From Nonomuraea sp. NEAU-A123 (GTDB lineage Bacteria; Actinomycetota; Actinomycetes; Streptosporangiales; Streptosporangiaceae): 64,000 bases of DNA. The translations under genes and the position numbers were made by a program. A model generated the notes under the pieces. It ran no database searches, was not told where the DNA came from, and saw only the letters and a program-made list of their open reading frames with translations. Location of the stretch: NCBI RefSeq assembly GCF_018603905.1, contig NZ_JAHFZZ010000003.1, forward strand, positions 62,001 to 126,000. The letters run 5' to 3'. Of this stretch, positions 25,316 to 33,836 are shown piece by piece (positions within the stretch are counted from its first letter, which is position 1; the number at the start of each line of letters is the position of its first letter).

Positions 25316-26203
25316 CTACTTGCCGTCCGGGACGGCGGGCTGCTCGTCGGTCCAGCCGGCCGTGTACGTCTCCACATGCGTCTTGCCCAGCATCGGCTTA
25401 CCGTCGACAGTGACGTCGGTGTACTCGGCCAGCAGCATCATGGTCTTGGTGTCCACGATGACTTGCTGCTTGACCACCGAGCCCTTGGCGGTGCCCGTCG
25501 GCAGGGCCAGTTTCTGCCCGGAGCGGCCCAGCGGATCCTTGGCCCGCCCTAGGTCGGTGACGCCCTTGGTCGTCTTGAGTGCCTGGAAGGCGGCGCTTCT
25601 GACCTTCGGCGGCACCGGGACCTTGAACAGCATCTGGCTCAGGTCGCGGGCCACGTACGAATCCAGCCTGGACAGCCAGTCGTTGATCGTGGCTTTCGGG
25701 GCGGTGGTCTTGGCCTCCTCGGCGGCCTCGGCGATCCAGGACTTCACCTCCGCCACGACGTGCTCCTTGAGGGCGGCCGGATCCGACGGCAGGTTCTGGA
25801 GCTGCTGGTAGGTCACGGTCTTCTCGCCCAGGCGGAAGCCCTTCGGCTCGCCCTTCGCCGGCCCCACAAATCCCTTGCCAGGCTCCGTGGACAGGGAGAT
25901 CTTCATGCCTTCCGTGCGGTAGGTCCACGATTTCGGCGAGCCGTCAGCGCGCCAGGCCGCCTCGTCCTTCTTGGTCGCGGGCCGGGCGCCGAGCGACCGG
26001 GTGCCGGTCCAGCCCTTGCCTTCGGGCGTCTTCCAGTTGGTGGAGGCCTCCCGCTCCGTCAGCCAGTAGCCGCTGCCGACCGCCCGTGGATGGGTCATGG
26101 TTATGACCGTCTCGACCCGCCAGTACGCGCCCCCAGGCGGGGTCGCCTGCGCGGGTAGGGCGAATACTCCGATGAAGGCCAAACCGGCTATCAGCGATCT
26201 CAC
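25316..26203 (-). CDS. Secreted CU044_5270-like protein
   Basis: The 295-aa protein starts at a GTG overlapping the stop of the upstream gene (GTGA). It has a signal peptide MRSLIAGLAFIGVFALPAQA. The mature part contains REASTNWKTPEGKGWTG and YWRVETVITMTHP, segments that parallel the extracellular region of the preceding protein, and a C-terminal VDTKTMMLLAEYTDVTVDG strand pair. The two look like paralogues of which this one has lost the membrane anchor and cytoplasmic part. Its role is unknown; linkage to an ECF sigma factor suggests signal sensing at the cell surface. Confidence 0.8.
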   Translation of the reverse strand: MRSLIAGLAFIGVFALPAQATPPGGAYWRVETVITMTHPRAVGSGYWLTEREASTNWKTPEGKGWTGTRSLGARPATKKDEAAWRADGSPKSWTYRTEGMKISLSTEPGKGFVGPAKGEPKGFRLGEKTVTYQQLQNLPSDPAALKEHVVAEVKSWIAEAAEEAKTTAPKATINDWLSRLDSYVARDLSQMLFKVPVPPKVRSAAFQALKTTKGVTDLGRAKDPLGRSGQKLALPTGTAKGSVVKQQVIVDTKTMMLLAEYTDVTVDGKPMLGKTHVETYTAGWTDEQPAVPDGK

Positions 26204-27261
26204 TTCTGCTCCTTCAGTGGGTTGTCATCTGTCCAGACGCTCTCCTGGATCGCGGTGAACTCCAGGAGACGGCCATCGTCCGTGGCGCGCGTCTCGATCG
26301 AGAGGGGCTTTCCGGTGGCTGGATCGATCACCAGCCGAGTGCGGGTGGCCCCCGCGTACTCGGTCACGGGAAGCTCTGCGGACTGGTATTCGAGGGCTTG
26401 TCCAGTACGCCCGAGCGTGTCCGTCACCGGGCCGACGGCCGAGACCCCGGGCATCGACGCGAGCAGGCGGTAGGCGGCGGCCCGGGTCTCGCTCGTCACC
26501 GGCGCGTACACGAGCAGCCGCACGACGTTGTCGACGAGCGCCTGGTCGGGGACGCCGGCGAAGAGCGCGCGCAGCCCCTCGGGAGTCTCCGGAACCTCGT
26601 TCATCCTGGTCAGCGGCTTGTCCGCCAGGACGATGCGGAAGTCCCAGTCCTCGCTGGAAAAGGTCCACGGCTTGCCCCGGGCCGCTCGGACGATGCCCGA
26701 CGCCCGGTCGTCCGTGATCAGGCCGGGGGTGTTCTTCTCGTAGGTCCAGGACGTGGGCGCGCCGGCTGCCCGCCAGGCGGCCTCGGCCTCGGAGCTCGCG
26801 GGCGCGGCACCGAGATAGGTCTCGCGGTACCAGGTGCGGGCCTCCGGGTCCGCCGGGATCCAGGCCTCCACCGACTTGGTCTGCCGCAGCAGGTAGCGGT
26901 GGCCGGGGTCGTAGAACTCGCGGCCATTGACCAGCTTGCTGCTCCACCAGGCGCCCGAGTCGGACGTCGCGGCCACCGAGGTCGCGGCGGCCAGCAGGAT
27001 CCGGTTGGCGTTCGCCGGAGCGACCGCGCTCTGCGTGGCAGGGGGGCGCGGCGTCAACGTCACACCGGTGGTGGTCAACAAGCCCACGGCCGCCGCCCCG
27101 GCCAGGCCGAGCCCCAGTGTGCTCCAGATGGCGGCCTTGCGGCCCCGCCGTACCCGCTCCTGGGCGAACGCGTAGGCCAGCCGTTCGCGCCCGGCCCGCT
27201 GGACCTCCGGCGACAGCGGCGGTATGGGCAGCAGTTCGCGTACCGCCTGGTAATCATCCAT
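26200..27261 (-). CDS. CU044_5270 family membrane protein, probable sigma-factor partner
   Basis: From ATG 27261 (MDDYQAVRELLPIPPLSPEV) the protein is 353 aa; GGAGG lies at proper spacing before it, which favours it over ATG 27273. An N-terminal cytoplasmic helix of about 40 residues is followed by one transmembrane helix (about 44-64, LGLGLAGAAAVGLLTTTGV) and a large external domain with WYRETYLG and LSIETRATDDGRLLEFTAI. This layout, directly after an ECF sigma gene, suits an anti-sigma-like or co-regulatory protein, but no zinc anti-sigma motif is present. It overlaps the sigma gene by 8 bases. Confidence 0.8.
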   Translation of the reverse strand: MDDYQAVRELLPIPPLSPEVQRAGRERLAYAFAQERVRRGRKAAIWSTLGLGLAGAAAVGLLTTTGVTLTPRPPATQSAVAPANANRILLAAATSVAATSDSGAWWSSKLVNGREFYDPGHRYLLRQTKSVEAWIPADPEARTWYRETYLGAAPASSEAEAAWRAAGAPTSWTYEKNTPGLITDDRASGIVRAARGKPWTFSSEDWDFRIVLADKPLTRMNEVPETPEGLRALFAGVPDQALVDNVVRLLVYAPVTSETRAAAYRLLASMPGVSAVGPVTDTLGRTGQALEYQSAELPVTEYAGATRTRLVIDPATGKPLSIETRATDDGRLLEFTAIQESVWTDDNPLKEQK

Positions 27262-27874
27262 CAGAGCCTCCATTCAGGGGATTGACGCCGCCCAGGGCGG
27301 CCCGGAGCTTCCTGCGCACCCGTGACAGGCGGGACCCGACGGTGCCGTACGGGATGCCCAGCGTCTTGGCCACCTCCTCGTGGCTCAGCTCGCCCAGGGC
27401 GCTCAGCAGCAACACGTCCCGGTCGCCGTCGGACAGCGCCAGCAGCTCCGCCGTGAGCCGCGCCTGCTCGTTCGCGGCGTCGACGCGGCTGACCACGCGT
27501 TCCTCGTGGCCGTGGTCAGCGCCCGCGGGAGCGGCCGCGCTGCGGCGCAGCGCCGCCAGCTTCCTGGTCTCGGTACGGCGGTGCAACGCGACCAGGTTGG
27601 TCGCGATGCCGTACAGCCAGGCACGCACCTCCCCGCGCTCTCGGTCGAACGTGGTGCGCTTCCTGAACGCGGTGAGGAACACCTCCGCGGCGAGGTCGTC
27701 GGCGGCCTGCTGGTCGAGCCGCCTGCCCAGATATCCGTGGATCTCCCGGAAGTAGCGGTCGTAGAGCTCACCGAACCGCTCGGGTTTTCGGTACGACGCC
27801 TTCAGCAGGTCCGCATCGTTGATCGCCCCCGGAGGATCAACGAGGCGGAGTGGAACCGTCAGGTTGGCAGTCAC
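27254..27874 (-). CDS. ECF RNA polymerase sigma factor
   Basis: The protein is 206 aa from GTG 27874 (TTG 27886 adds four residues). Region 2 is seen in LYDRYFREIHGYLGRRL and RAWLYGIATNLVALHRR, and region 4 in LGELSHEEVAKTLGIPYGTV with SRLSRVRRKLRAAL. It directs RNA polymerase to a limited set of promoters, probably in response to a cell-surface signal relayed by the two downstream proteins. The three genes overlap end to start and finish at a strong terminator at 25279-25303. The small secreted protein gene at 28006 is divergent and could be a target. Confidence 0.93.
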   Translation of the reverse strand: MTANLTVPLRLVDPPGAINDADLLKASYRKPERFGELYDRYFREIHGYLGRRLDQQAADDLAAEVFLTAFRKRTTFDRERGEVRAWLYGIATNLVALHRRTETRKLAALRRSAAAPAGADHGHEERVVSRVDAANEQARLTAELLALSDGDRDVLLLSALGELSHEEVAKTLGIPYGTVGSRLSRVRRKLRAALGGVNPLNGGSDG

Positions 27875-28005
27875 ACCTGTACTCAACCGATAGGGCGATC
27901 TGCTTTCACGCGCTCACCCGACATACATGGAATTAACACCCGCCCCGGCAATCTTCATGGTGACCGGCCGGTCTTCATCCTCAGCCATTCAGAGAAGAGA
28001 CTCAC

Positions 28006-28446
28006 ATGAGACGCGCACTTGGCGCCGCCATTCTCGCCATGGCGGCCTTCGGCACCACCGCTGCCCTGTCCACTCCGGCGTTCGCGGCGGACGACCCGCA
28101 CCAGCCGGCGCTCATCACCAGCGACCAGCTCACGCCCATCCTCGAATGTGCCGAGCCTGAGGTCGAGCACGTCGCGAGGTTCAAGGTGGTCAAGGGCGAG
28201 AAGGTGTACAAGGGCGAAGCGGGAATCCGCATCTCGGAGGAGATCGACGGACCCGAGGCGTGCGGTGAAGCCGGGAAGATGAAGTGCCTGGTCAATCACA
28301 AGGACGGCGACCGCTGGCAGGTCAGGTTCCGTGACCAGAAGGGCGTCGTGCACAAGCGCAAGTTCACGGAGAAGGTCGACGCCCAGCGCTTCACGAAGAA
28401 GGACAAGCACATCGCCAAGTGGATCGGCTGCTCCGTCGAGCGCTGA
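28006..28446 (+). CDS. Small secreted protein, unknown function
   Basis: The 146-aa protein has a clear Sec signal peptide (MRRALGAAILAMAAFGTTAA, then LSTPAFA, cleaved before ADDPH). The mature 119 residues are Lys-rich (RFKVVKGEKVYKGE, then RFTKKDKHIAKW) and contain four cysteines, so disulfides are likely. A GAGAAGAG Shine-Dalgarno precedes the ATG. It is divergent from the ECF sigma gene across about 130 bp and may be controlled by it (inference). It ends at a strong hairpin. I do not recognise the family. Confidence 0.8.
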   Translation: MRRALGAAILAMAAFGTTAALSTPAFAADDPHQPALITSDQLTPILECAEPEVEHVARFKVVKGEKVYKGEAGIRISEEIDGPEACGEAGKMKCLVNHKDGDRWQVRFRDQKGVVHKRKFTEKVDAQRFTKKDKHIAKWIGCSVER

Positions 28447-28461
28447 TCGAGCCTGCCTCAT

Positions 28462-28502
28462 GGTGACGAGCGCAGACCCCGTACGGGGCTGCGCTCGTCA
28501 CC
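28462..28502 (+). terminator. Terminator with 14-bp perfect stem
   Basis: 28462-28475 pairs exactly with 28489-28502, and the loop itself can fold (CCCCGTACGGGG). It lies 15 bases after the secreted-protein stop and just before the convergent GH95 fragment. Confidence 0.8.
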
Positions 28503-28507
28503 GTTGG

Positions 28508-28858
28508 TTAAAGGGCCACCTGGTGCGGTTCCCCCGCGACCAGTTCGATCTCCTCCCGGTAACCGGAAGCGCGGTGGATCAAGGTGACCCGCTGGTCCAC
28601 CGGCGACCGCAGCACCGACTGGGCCTCGGCGGCCCGCCCGGACAGGATCAGCTCGCGGATCTCCCCCAGCCGGTCGGCGATCGCGGGCGGGCGCAGGTCG
28701 CGGGTGCCGTTGGGCAGGACGAAACGGTGATGGTCGAACACCACGCGCTGGGCGTGCGGCTCGCCGTAAACCATGATCCCGTACTCGCCGTTACCGGACA
28801 GGAACGCGTCCTCCCATGTCAGACCGGGCTCGGTGTCGTAAATGCGGTGCTCGGGCAT
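28508..28858 (-). pseudogene. N-terminal fragment of a GH95-type glycoside hydrolase
   Basis: A GGAGG Shine-Dalgarno precedes the ATG of MPEHRIYDTEPGLTWEDAFL. SGNGEYGIMVYGEPHAQRVV, FDHHRFVLPNGTRD and EIRELILSGRAAEAQ follow, as in the N-terminal beta-sandwich of GH95 alpha-L-fucosidase/galactosidase-like enzymes of more than 700 aa. The frame ends after 116 residues, and the tail ASGYREEIELVAGEPHQVAL looks like a later strand of the same domain joined by a deletion. No catalytic domain remains. The operator-like palindrome upstream is intact, so the loss is probably recent. Confidence 0.75.
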
Positions 28859-28874
28859 CGGGCCTCCGACGTGC

Positions 28875-28888
28875 GGTAAGCGCTTTCC
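28875..28888. promoter_or_regulatory. LacI-family operator upstream of the GH95 fragment
   Basis: GGTAAGCGCTTTCC is a near-perfect palindrome centred on the GCGC core typical of LacI/CcpA-type operators, 17 bases before the fragment's start codon. Confidence 0.6.
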
Positions 28889-28946
28889 GAACCAGCCTAT
28901 TTGCGCAACGGCATCAACGGCCGACCGCTCGACGTCCACCTCCGCC

Positions 28947-30332
28947 TCAGGGGTGCGGGCCACGGAAAGCGCGGGCGGGGACCTTGCCGCCGTACAACTG
29001 GGTGACCGTCACGAAGTGAAAACCGCGCTTGGACAGCCGCTTCAGCACCCGCGGGATCGCCTGCACGGTGGTCGGCCGGATGTCATGAAAGAGAATGATC
29101 GATCCGGGCCGCGCCGGGCGGACCGCGGCACGGGTCACATGCATGCTGTTGCGGTAGAGCCAGTCGAGCGTGTCCACGTCCCACAGCACCAGCGGGTGCG
29201 GCGACTGCCTGCGCACCATGCGGTCGAACGCGCCGTACGGCGGGCGGACCAGTGTGGGCGTGACCCCGGCCGCCTTCTGGATCGCCCTGTCGGTCCTGGT
29301 CAGGTCCGCTCGCACCCCGGCGGGGGACAGCCGGGTCAGGTCGCGGTGCGACCAGCTGTGGTTCCCGATCTCGTGCCCGGCCTGCACGGCTCTGCGCACC
29401 ACGCCGGGACGCATGACCACGTTCTGCCCGACGACGAAGAACGTGGCGTGCGCCCGGTACGCGGCGAGATACTTCAGCAGCCTGTCCGTGTACGGACTCG
29501 GGCCGTCGTCGAAGGTGAGCGCCACGCACTTGACCCGGCGGCAGTCGACCGAGCCGTCCGCCGTATAGCCGGGCAGCGCCAGCCGCCCATCCGGCGTCAT
29601 GACCTGGGCCTGAGCCCGCCGGCCGAAGTCCGACAGCAGCGGCTCCACCTCGGCGCGCGGCAACACGGCGTGCGCCTGGCCGACGGCCCCCGCCGCCACC
29701 TCGCCTTCGTCGAAGGTCACGACCAGGTCGCCGCTCTTGGTGAAGGCCAGGTCGTCGAGCCCCCGGGCGTCCGTGAGCCGCGCCTGCCCGTCGATGTCCG
29801 CCAGCGCCTTCCCGACCAGCGCCTCGAACCTGCTCATGGACGGCGGGTTGATGAGCGACAGCGCGGGCACCACCTGCCCCTTGGCCCCGTCGTACCAGCG
29901 GGACGTGGTCGACTTTCCGTCGCCCGCGCCACCGAGCTGATAGACGGTGAACCGGACCCCGATCACGTCGCCCGAGGCGGCCAGGAAGCCGAACCCGATG
30001 TTCAGCTCGGGCGCCTTCACCTCCGACTCGCCGCACCCGCTCGCGCGCGCCCACTCCAGGAACCCGGCCCGCCGCTCCTCGATGAGGCGGCGAAACTCCT
30101 CCGTCAGCGGCTGCGCGCCCGGCACCTGCGGGTACGTGGTCGACCAGGCGCACGACTGCTCTTTGCCGCTGTCGCGAACCACCCGCAACCCGTTGATCCA
30201 CGTCGGCGCGACCGTCGCGACCGGATCATCCGACCGGACGGACGCCTGCCATACCTTGGTCTCCTGTCCGGTCCCCCCGCATGATGTCGATGTCAACGTG
30301 ACCACCGCCATCGCAGCCATCAACCGCCTCAT
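28947..30332 (-). CDS. Polysaccharide deacetylase, exported (lipoprotein-like)
   Basis: The 461-aa protein starts MRRLMAAMAVVTLTSTSCGG, an export signal with a marginal lipobox (Cys18). The first 240 residues form an uncharacterised domain. The NodB deacetylase domain follows, with LTFDDGPSPYTDRLL (catalytic and metal Asp), NHSWSHRDL (HxxxH metal ligands), RPPYGAFD and WDVDTLDW. It should remove acetyl groups from a cell-wall or extracellular sugar polymer, for instance peptidoglycan or chitin oligomers. GGGGGG lies 8 bases before the chosen ATG; GTG 30338 is an alternative. Confidence 0.93.
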   Translation of the reverse strand: MRRLMAAMAVVTLTSTSCGGTGQETKVWQASVRSDDPVATVAPTWINGLRVVRDSGKEQSCAWSTTYPQVPGAQPLTEEFRRLIEERRAGFLEWARASGCGESEVKAPELNIGFGFLAASGDVIGVRFTVYQLGGAGDGKSTTSRWYDGAKGQVVPALSLINPPSMSRFEALVGKALADIDGQARLTDARGLDDLAFTKSGDLVVTFDEGEVAAGAVGQAHAVLPRAEVEPLLSDFGRRAQAQVMTPDGRLALPGYTADGSVDCRRVKCVALTFDDGPSPYTDRLLKYLAAYRAHATFFVVGQNVVMRPGVVRRAVQAGHEIGNHSWSHRDLTRLSPAGVRADLTRTDRAIQKAAGVTPTLVRPPYGAFDRMVRRQSPHPLVLWDVDTLDWLYRNSMHVTRAAVRPARPGSIILFHDIRPTTVQAIPRVLKRLSKRGFHFVTVTQLYGGKVPARAFRGPHP

Positions 30333-30469
30333 GAGCACGACCCCCCGTCGTTTCCACCCCTGACCCGTTCGACTCCTGCTTCCACCTACTTGTTCTCTGT
30401 TCGTGGAGCGCGGCGTCCTGGATGGCCTACTTCGACGGTAACCCGGCTGGTCAGCTACGTTTGCCCACC

Positions 30470-30976
30470 ATGAGTGACAATCGCATCCCGCCCCCCTTCG
30501 TCGGCGACGAACGCACCATGCTCGACAACTGGCTCGACTGGCATCGTGAGACCCTGGCCGTCAAGTGCGCCGGTCTGTCTGAGGAACAGTTGCGTCTGCG
30601 CTCCGCGTCGCCATCGGGCATGTCGCTGCTCGGCCTGGTCCGCCACATGGCCCACGTGGAGCGGGCGTGGTTCCGGGGAGTGCTGAACGGCGAGGTCGGC
30701 CCGAAGCTGTGGGGCAAGGACACCAACCAGGACGCCGACTTCGAGGACGTCGACACCGCCTCGGCCGACGAGGCGTTCAAGACCTGGCGGGCCGAGATCG
30801 AGCACGCCCGCGAGGTGTCGGCCGGGGTGCCGCTGGACGCCGTCGGCAAGCAGCAGCGCCACGGGCAGGACTGCTCCCACCGATGGATCCTCGTCCACAT
30901 GATCGAGGAGTACGCCCGCCACAACGGCCACGCCGACCTGCTGCGCGAGCGCATCGACGGCGTGACCGGCGAATAA
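30470..30976 (+). CDS. DinB-like (DUF664) protein
   Basis: The 168-aa protein is a four-helix DinB-type fold. The N-terminal DERTMLDNWLDWHRETLAVK, then GMSLLGLVRHMAHVERAWFR with the first His metal ligand, and the C-terminal HRWILVHMIEEYARHNGHAD with the HxxxYxRHxGHxD pattern are typical of actinobacterial DUF664 proteins related to mycothiol-dependent enzymes. A thiol-transferase role is possible but unproven. The ATG is preceded by no strong Shine-Dalgarno. Its stop is only 3 bases from the convergent GH43 stop, with no terminator between. Confidence 0.9.
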   Translation: MSDNRIPPPFVGDERTMLDNWLDWHRETLAVKCAGLSEEQLRLRSASPSGMSLLGLVRHMAHVERAWFRGVLNGEVGPKLWGKDTNQDADFEDVDTASADEAFKTWRAEIEHAREVSAGVPLDAVGKQQRHGQDCSHRWILVHMIEEYARHNGHADLLRERIDGVTGE

Positions 30977-30979
30977 CGA

Positions 30980-32491
30980 TCATTTCCGATAGATCGTCTG
31001 GTCGAACTCCGCCCGGCAACCCTCGCCCGCCAGGTCCTGCACCCACAGGCCGACGAAGGCGCCGGTGAAGCCGAACGCGCGGATCTGCCCGTCCACGAAC
31101 TCGTCGGCGTGCTCGTCGGACAGGATCGTGGCGTCCAGCTCCGCCGGGACGGCCTGCCAGCCGTGGCCCACGTCGTACGAGAAACGCAGGACGGGCCCGT
31201 CGAACTCGGCCCGCAGCCCCATGCCGGAGACGGCCTCGGCGGTGCCGCACACGGTCCGCTTGCCCCTGTCGCTGCTGGTGAGCACGAGCCCATCGGTGGT
31301 CAGGGCGAGATAGTGCCAGTTGCGGGTGTTGTAGTAGGCGGTGATCCCGGCGGACTGGTGGACGCTGCCGGGCTCGAAGCGGACGACCGTCTCCAGCGAG
31401 GACGTCCGGCTGGTGACCCGCCGGGCGACCAGGCTCGGGGAGCGCAGGCCGTACGGTGACTGGCCGCCCTCGATCGTCAGCCGGTCCCCTTCCACGCGCA
31501 GCCAGTCGGGCGAGGCGGGCCGGCGCAGCGTGCTCCAGTCTGCGGCGAACGGCTCGTGCGGGCGGGAGCACGGGTGCGGCGGCAGGTCGGGGGCGGGCAC
31601 CTCGACGGCGGGCACGCCGCCCGCCACCCTGGGCCAGCCGTCCGTCCACTCCACGCGCTGGATCGCGGTCTCCCTGCCCAGCACGCAGGGCCCGCGCCGG
31701 GTGTAGGGCCGGGCCACCAGGTGCGCGACGTACCACTCGCCGCCCTGCGTCTCGACCAGGCACCCGTGCCCGGCCTTCTGCAGCTCCAGCGTGGGGTCGT
31801 GGCGGGCCGTCAGCATCGGGCCGGCCGGATCCTCCTCGTACGGCCCGGCGAGCTCGCGCGACCTGAGGACCGTGACGCCGTGCTCGTAGCCGGTGCCGCC
31901 CTCGGCCACCATCAGGTAGTACCAGCCGTCGATCCGGTACAGGTGCGGCCCCTCGGTCACGTGGCGGTTCGCCAGGATCGTCCGCGGTTCCCCGCCGGCC
32001 AGCGGCTGGAGCTCGATGCCGGCGAAGCCGTGGCCCGGGCGGGAGTCGAAGACCATGTTCAGCAGCCAGGAAGCGCCGTCGTCGTCGTGGAAGAGCGCGG
32101 CGTCGAACCCGCGCCCCGGCAGCCTGACCGGGTCCGACCACGGGCCGTCGATCGAGGGCGCGGTGACGAGGAAGTTCGCGATGTCCTTGTAGCCGTGGGC
32201 GTAGTTGTCCATCACCCCGTACACCAGGTGGAACAGCCCGTCGTGATAGGTCAGGTCGGGCGCCCAGACACCGCCGGAGTCGGGCACCCCGGACAGGTCG
32301 AGCAGCCGCCGCTCGGTGAGCAGGCCGCCGATGGGCCGCCAGTGAACCAGATCGCGCGAGTGGTGGACGCGCACACCGGGATACCACTCGAAGGTCGAGG
32401 TGGCCAGGTAGTAGTCGTCGCCGACGCGCAGGATCGACGGGTCGGGGTGGAAGCCGGGCAGGACGGGATTGAGGATCACGGGGCCTCCCAT
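30980..32491 (-). CDS. GH43 family glycosidase (beta-xylosidase-like)
   Basis: The 503-aa protein starts MGGPVILNPVLPGFHPDPSI with catalytic base Asp17. It continues with the five-bladed propeller motifs GVWAPDLTYHDG, Asp130 (pKa modulator) and the acid Glu180 in VTEGPHLYRI. The C-terminal 200 residues are the beta-sandwich typical of GH43 beta-xylosidases. There is no signal peptide, so it cleaves imported xylo- or arabino-oligosaccharides. It is divergent from a LacI-family gene that is its probable repressor. Confidence 0.94.
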   Translation of the reverse strand: MGGPVILNPVLPGFHPDPSILRVGDDYYLATSTFEWYPGVRVHHSRDLVHWRPIGGLLTERRLLDLSGVPDSGGVWAPDLTYHDGLFHLVYGVMDNYAHGYKDIANFLVTAPSIDGPWSDPVRLPGRGFDAALFHDDDGASWLLNMVFDSRPGHGFAGIELQPLAGGEPRTILANRHVTEGPHLYRIDGWYYLMVAEGGTGYEHGVTVLRSRELAGPYEEDPAGPMLTARHDPTLELQKAGHGCLVETQGGEWYVAHLVARPYTRRGPCVLGRETAIQRVEWTDGWPRVAGGVPAVEVPAPDLPPHPCSRPHEPFAADWSTLRRPASPDWLRVEGDRLTIEGGQSPYGLRSPSLVARRVTSRTSSLETVVRFEPGSVHQSAGITAYYNTRNWHYLALTTDGLVLTSSDRGKRTVCGTAEAVSGMGLRAEFDGPVLRFSYDVGHGWQAVPAELDATILSDEHADEFVDGQIRAFGFTGAFVGLWVQDLAGEGCRAEFDQTIYRK

Positions 32492-32606
32492 AGAAACCGG
32501 TCGCCGTGAACTTACGGCTGCATGCTGCATACGTTACATAGAAGGCATATGACCTGCACTGTTGAACTTAGGAGGAAGTGCTTCTACCGTAGACATCGGT
32601 TTCTAT
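32490..32606. promoter_or_regulatory. Divergent GH43/LacI control region with distant inverted repeats
   Basis: ATAGAAACCG (32490-32499, overlapping the GH43 start codon) and CGGTTTCTAT (32597-32606) are exact inverted copies 97 bp apart. A local palindrome GAAGTGCTTC lies between them. Paired sites at this distance suit a LacI-type tetramer or dimer pair that loops the DNA. Confidence 0.5.
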
Positions 32607-32705
32607 TCAAGGAGGGCTGGGCGATGATCGCCGTAGACTGCGGGCGTTCCGCGAGACGCCGCGCTCGGCCACACTGCTCCGCCTGAAGACCATGGAAGGC
32701 CAGCC

Positions 32706-33770
32706 TTGTCGCGAAGAGTGACTCCCGAGGACGGCGAGCGCGCCACCATCCGCGACGTCGCCGCCCGGGCGGGTGTGTCGGCGTCCACGGTCTCCCGGGT
32801 GATCGCCGGCGACTACCCGGTCGCCCAGTCCACCCGCGTGCGGGTGCTGCGCGCGATGCGCGAGCTCGACTACGTGCTCAACGTGCACGCCAGGGCGCTG
32901 TCCGGGGCGAGCACGAAGATGGTGGCGTTCGTGCTCGACGACGTCACCGGGCCCTCCTTCGCCTACGTCGCCAAGGGCGTGGAGCAGCAGGCCACCGCCG
33001 AGGGACGGCTGTGCATGGTCTGCACCACGCACGGCGACCCCTCGCGCGAGCTGGCCGTCGTGGAGGCCATGCGCGAGCAGCGGGCCGACGCGGTCATCCT
33101 GGTCGGCGGCGGCTCGCTGGACGACACCTACCGCGAGCGCATGACGCACTTCGCGCACGCCCTGGACAAGGCGGGCTCCCGGCTGGTCCTGTGCGGGCGG
33201 CCGTCGCTGGGCGACGACGTGCCCACCACCGTCGTCGAGTACGACAACGAGGGCGGCGCCTACGCCATGACCAGCCACCTGCTGTCACAGGGCCACCGGC
33301 GCATCGTCTACCTCGGCGCGGTCGGCCCGGAGGACGCCAGCACCACCAAGGTCGGCAGGGACCGGGGGTTCACCCGCGCGCACGAGGCGTACGGCGTGCC
33401 CTACGACCCCGACCTGGTCGTCCCCGCCACCTTCGACCGCGCGGCGGGCTACGAGGGGACCAAGCGGCTGCTGGCCAGGGGGGCCGGCTTCACGGCGGTC
33501 TTCGCGGCGACCGACATGGTGGCCGTGGGCGTGTTCGCCGCGCTGCGCGAGGCGGGGCTGCGCATTCCCGACGACGTGTCGGTGGCCGGCTACGACGACA
33601 TCCCGTTCGCCGCCGATCTGGCGCCCGGTCTCACGACGGTGCACATCCCCACCGAGGAGCTGGGCCGCACCGCCGTACGGCTGGCGCTCAACCGGCACGA
33701 GCCGCAGCACGTGGTGCTCGGCACGCACATCGTGGTCCGGGGTTCGGTCAAGCCGCCGCTTCGGCAGTAG
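32706..33770 (+). CDS. LacI-family transcriptional regulator
   Basis: The 354-aa protein starts at TTG, six bases after GGAAGG; GTG 32718 is an alternative. The LacI helix-turn-helix is at about residues 14-33 (TIRDVAARAGVSASTVSRVI), followed by the hinge and a periplasmic-binding-like sugar domain, with VGVFAALREAGLRIPDDVSV and GYDDIPFAADL near the end. It probably represses the divergent GH43 gene until an oligosaccharide binds. The inverted repeats in the shared promoter are the likely target. Confidence 0.94.
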   Translation: MSRRVTPEDGERATIRDVAARAGVSASTVSRVIAGDYPVAQSTRVRVLRAMRELDYVLNVHARALSGASTKMVAFVLDDVTGPSFAYVAKGVEQQATAEGRLCMVCTTHGDPSRELAVVEAMREQRADAVILVGGGSLDDTYRERMTHFAHALDKAGSRLVLCGRPSLGDDVPTTVVEYDNEGGAYAMTSHLLSQGHRRIVYLGAVGPEDASTTKVGRDRGFTRAHEAYGVPYDPDLVVPATFDRAAGYEGTKRLLARGAGFTAVFAATDMVAVGVFAALREAGLRIPDDVSVAGYDDIPFAADLAPGLTTVHIPTEELGRTAVRLALNRHEPQHVVLGTHIVVRGSVKPPLRQ

Positions 33771-33836
33771 GGGACTATTTACCTACAATCTAGGTAGGAT
33801 ATGGTGGGTTTCCCCGACCACCATGAAGGATGTCCC

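Noticed and set aside
30422..30469. Upstream ATG for the DinB-like gene
   Set aside because: The added 16 residues do not resemble the family start; MSDNRIPPPFVGDERTML at 30470 fits DUF664 proteins.
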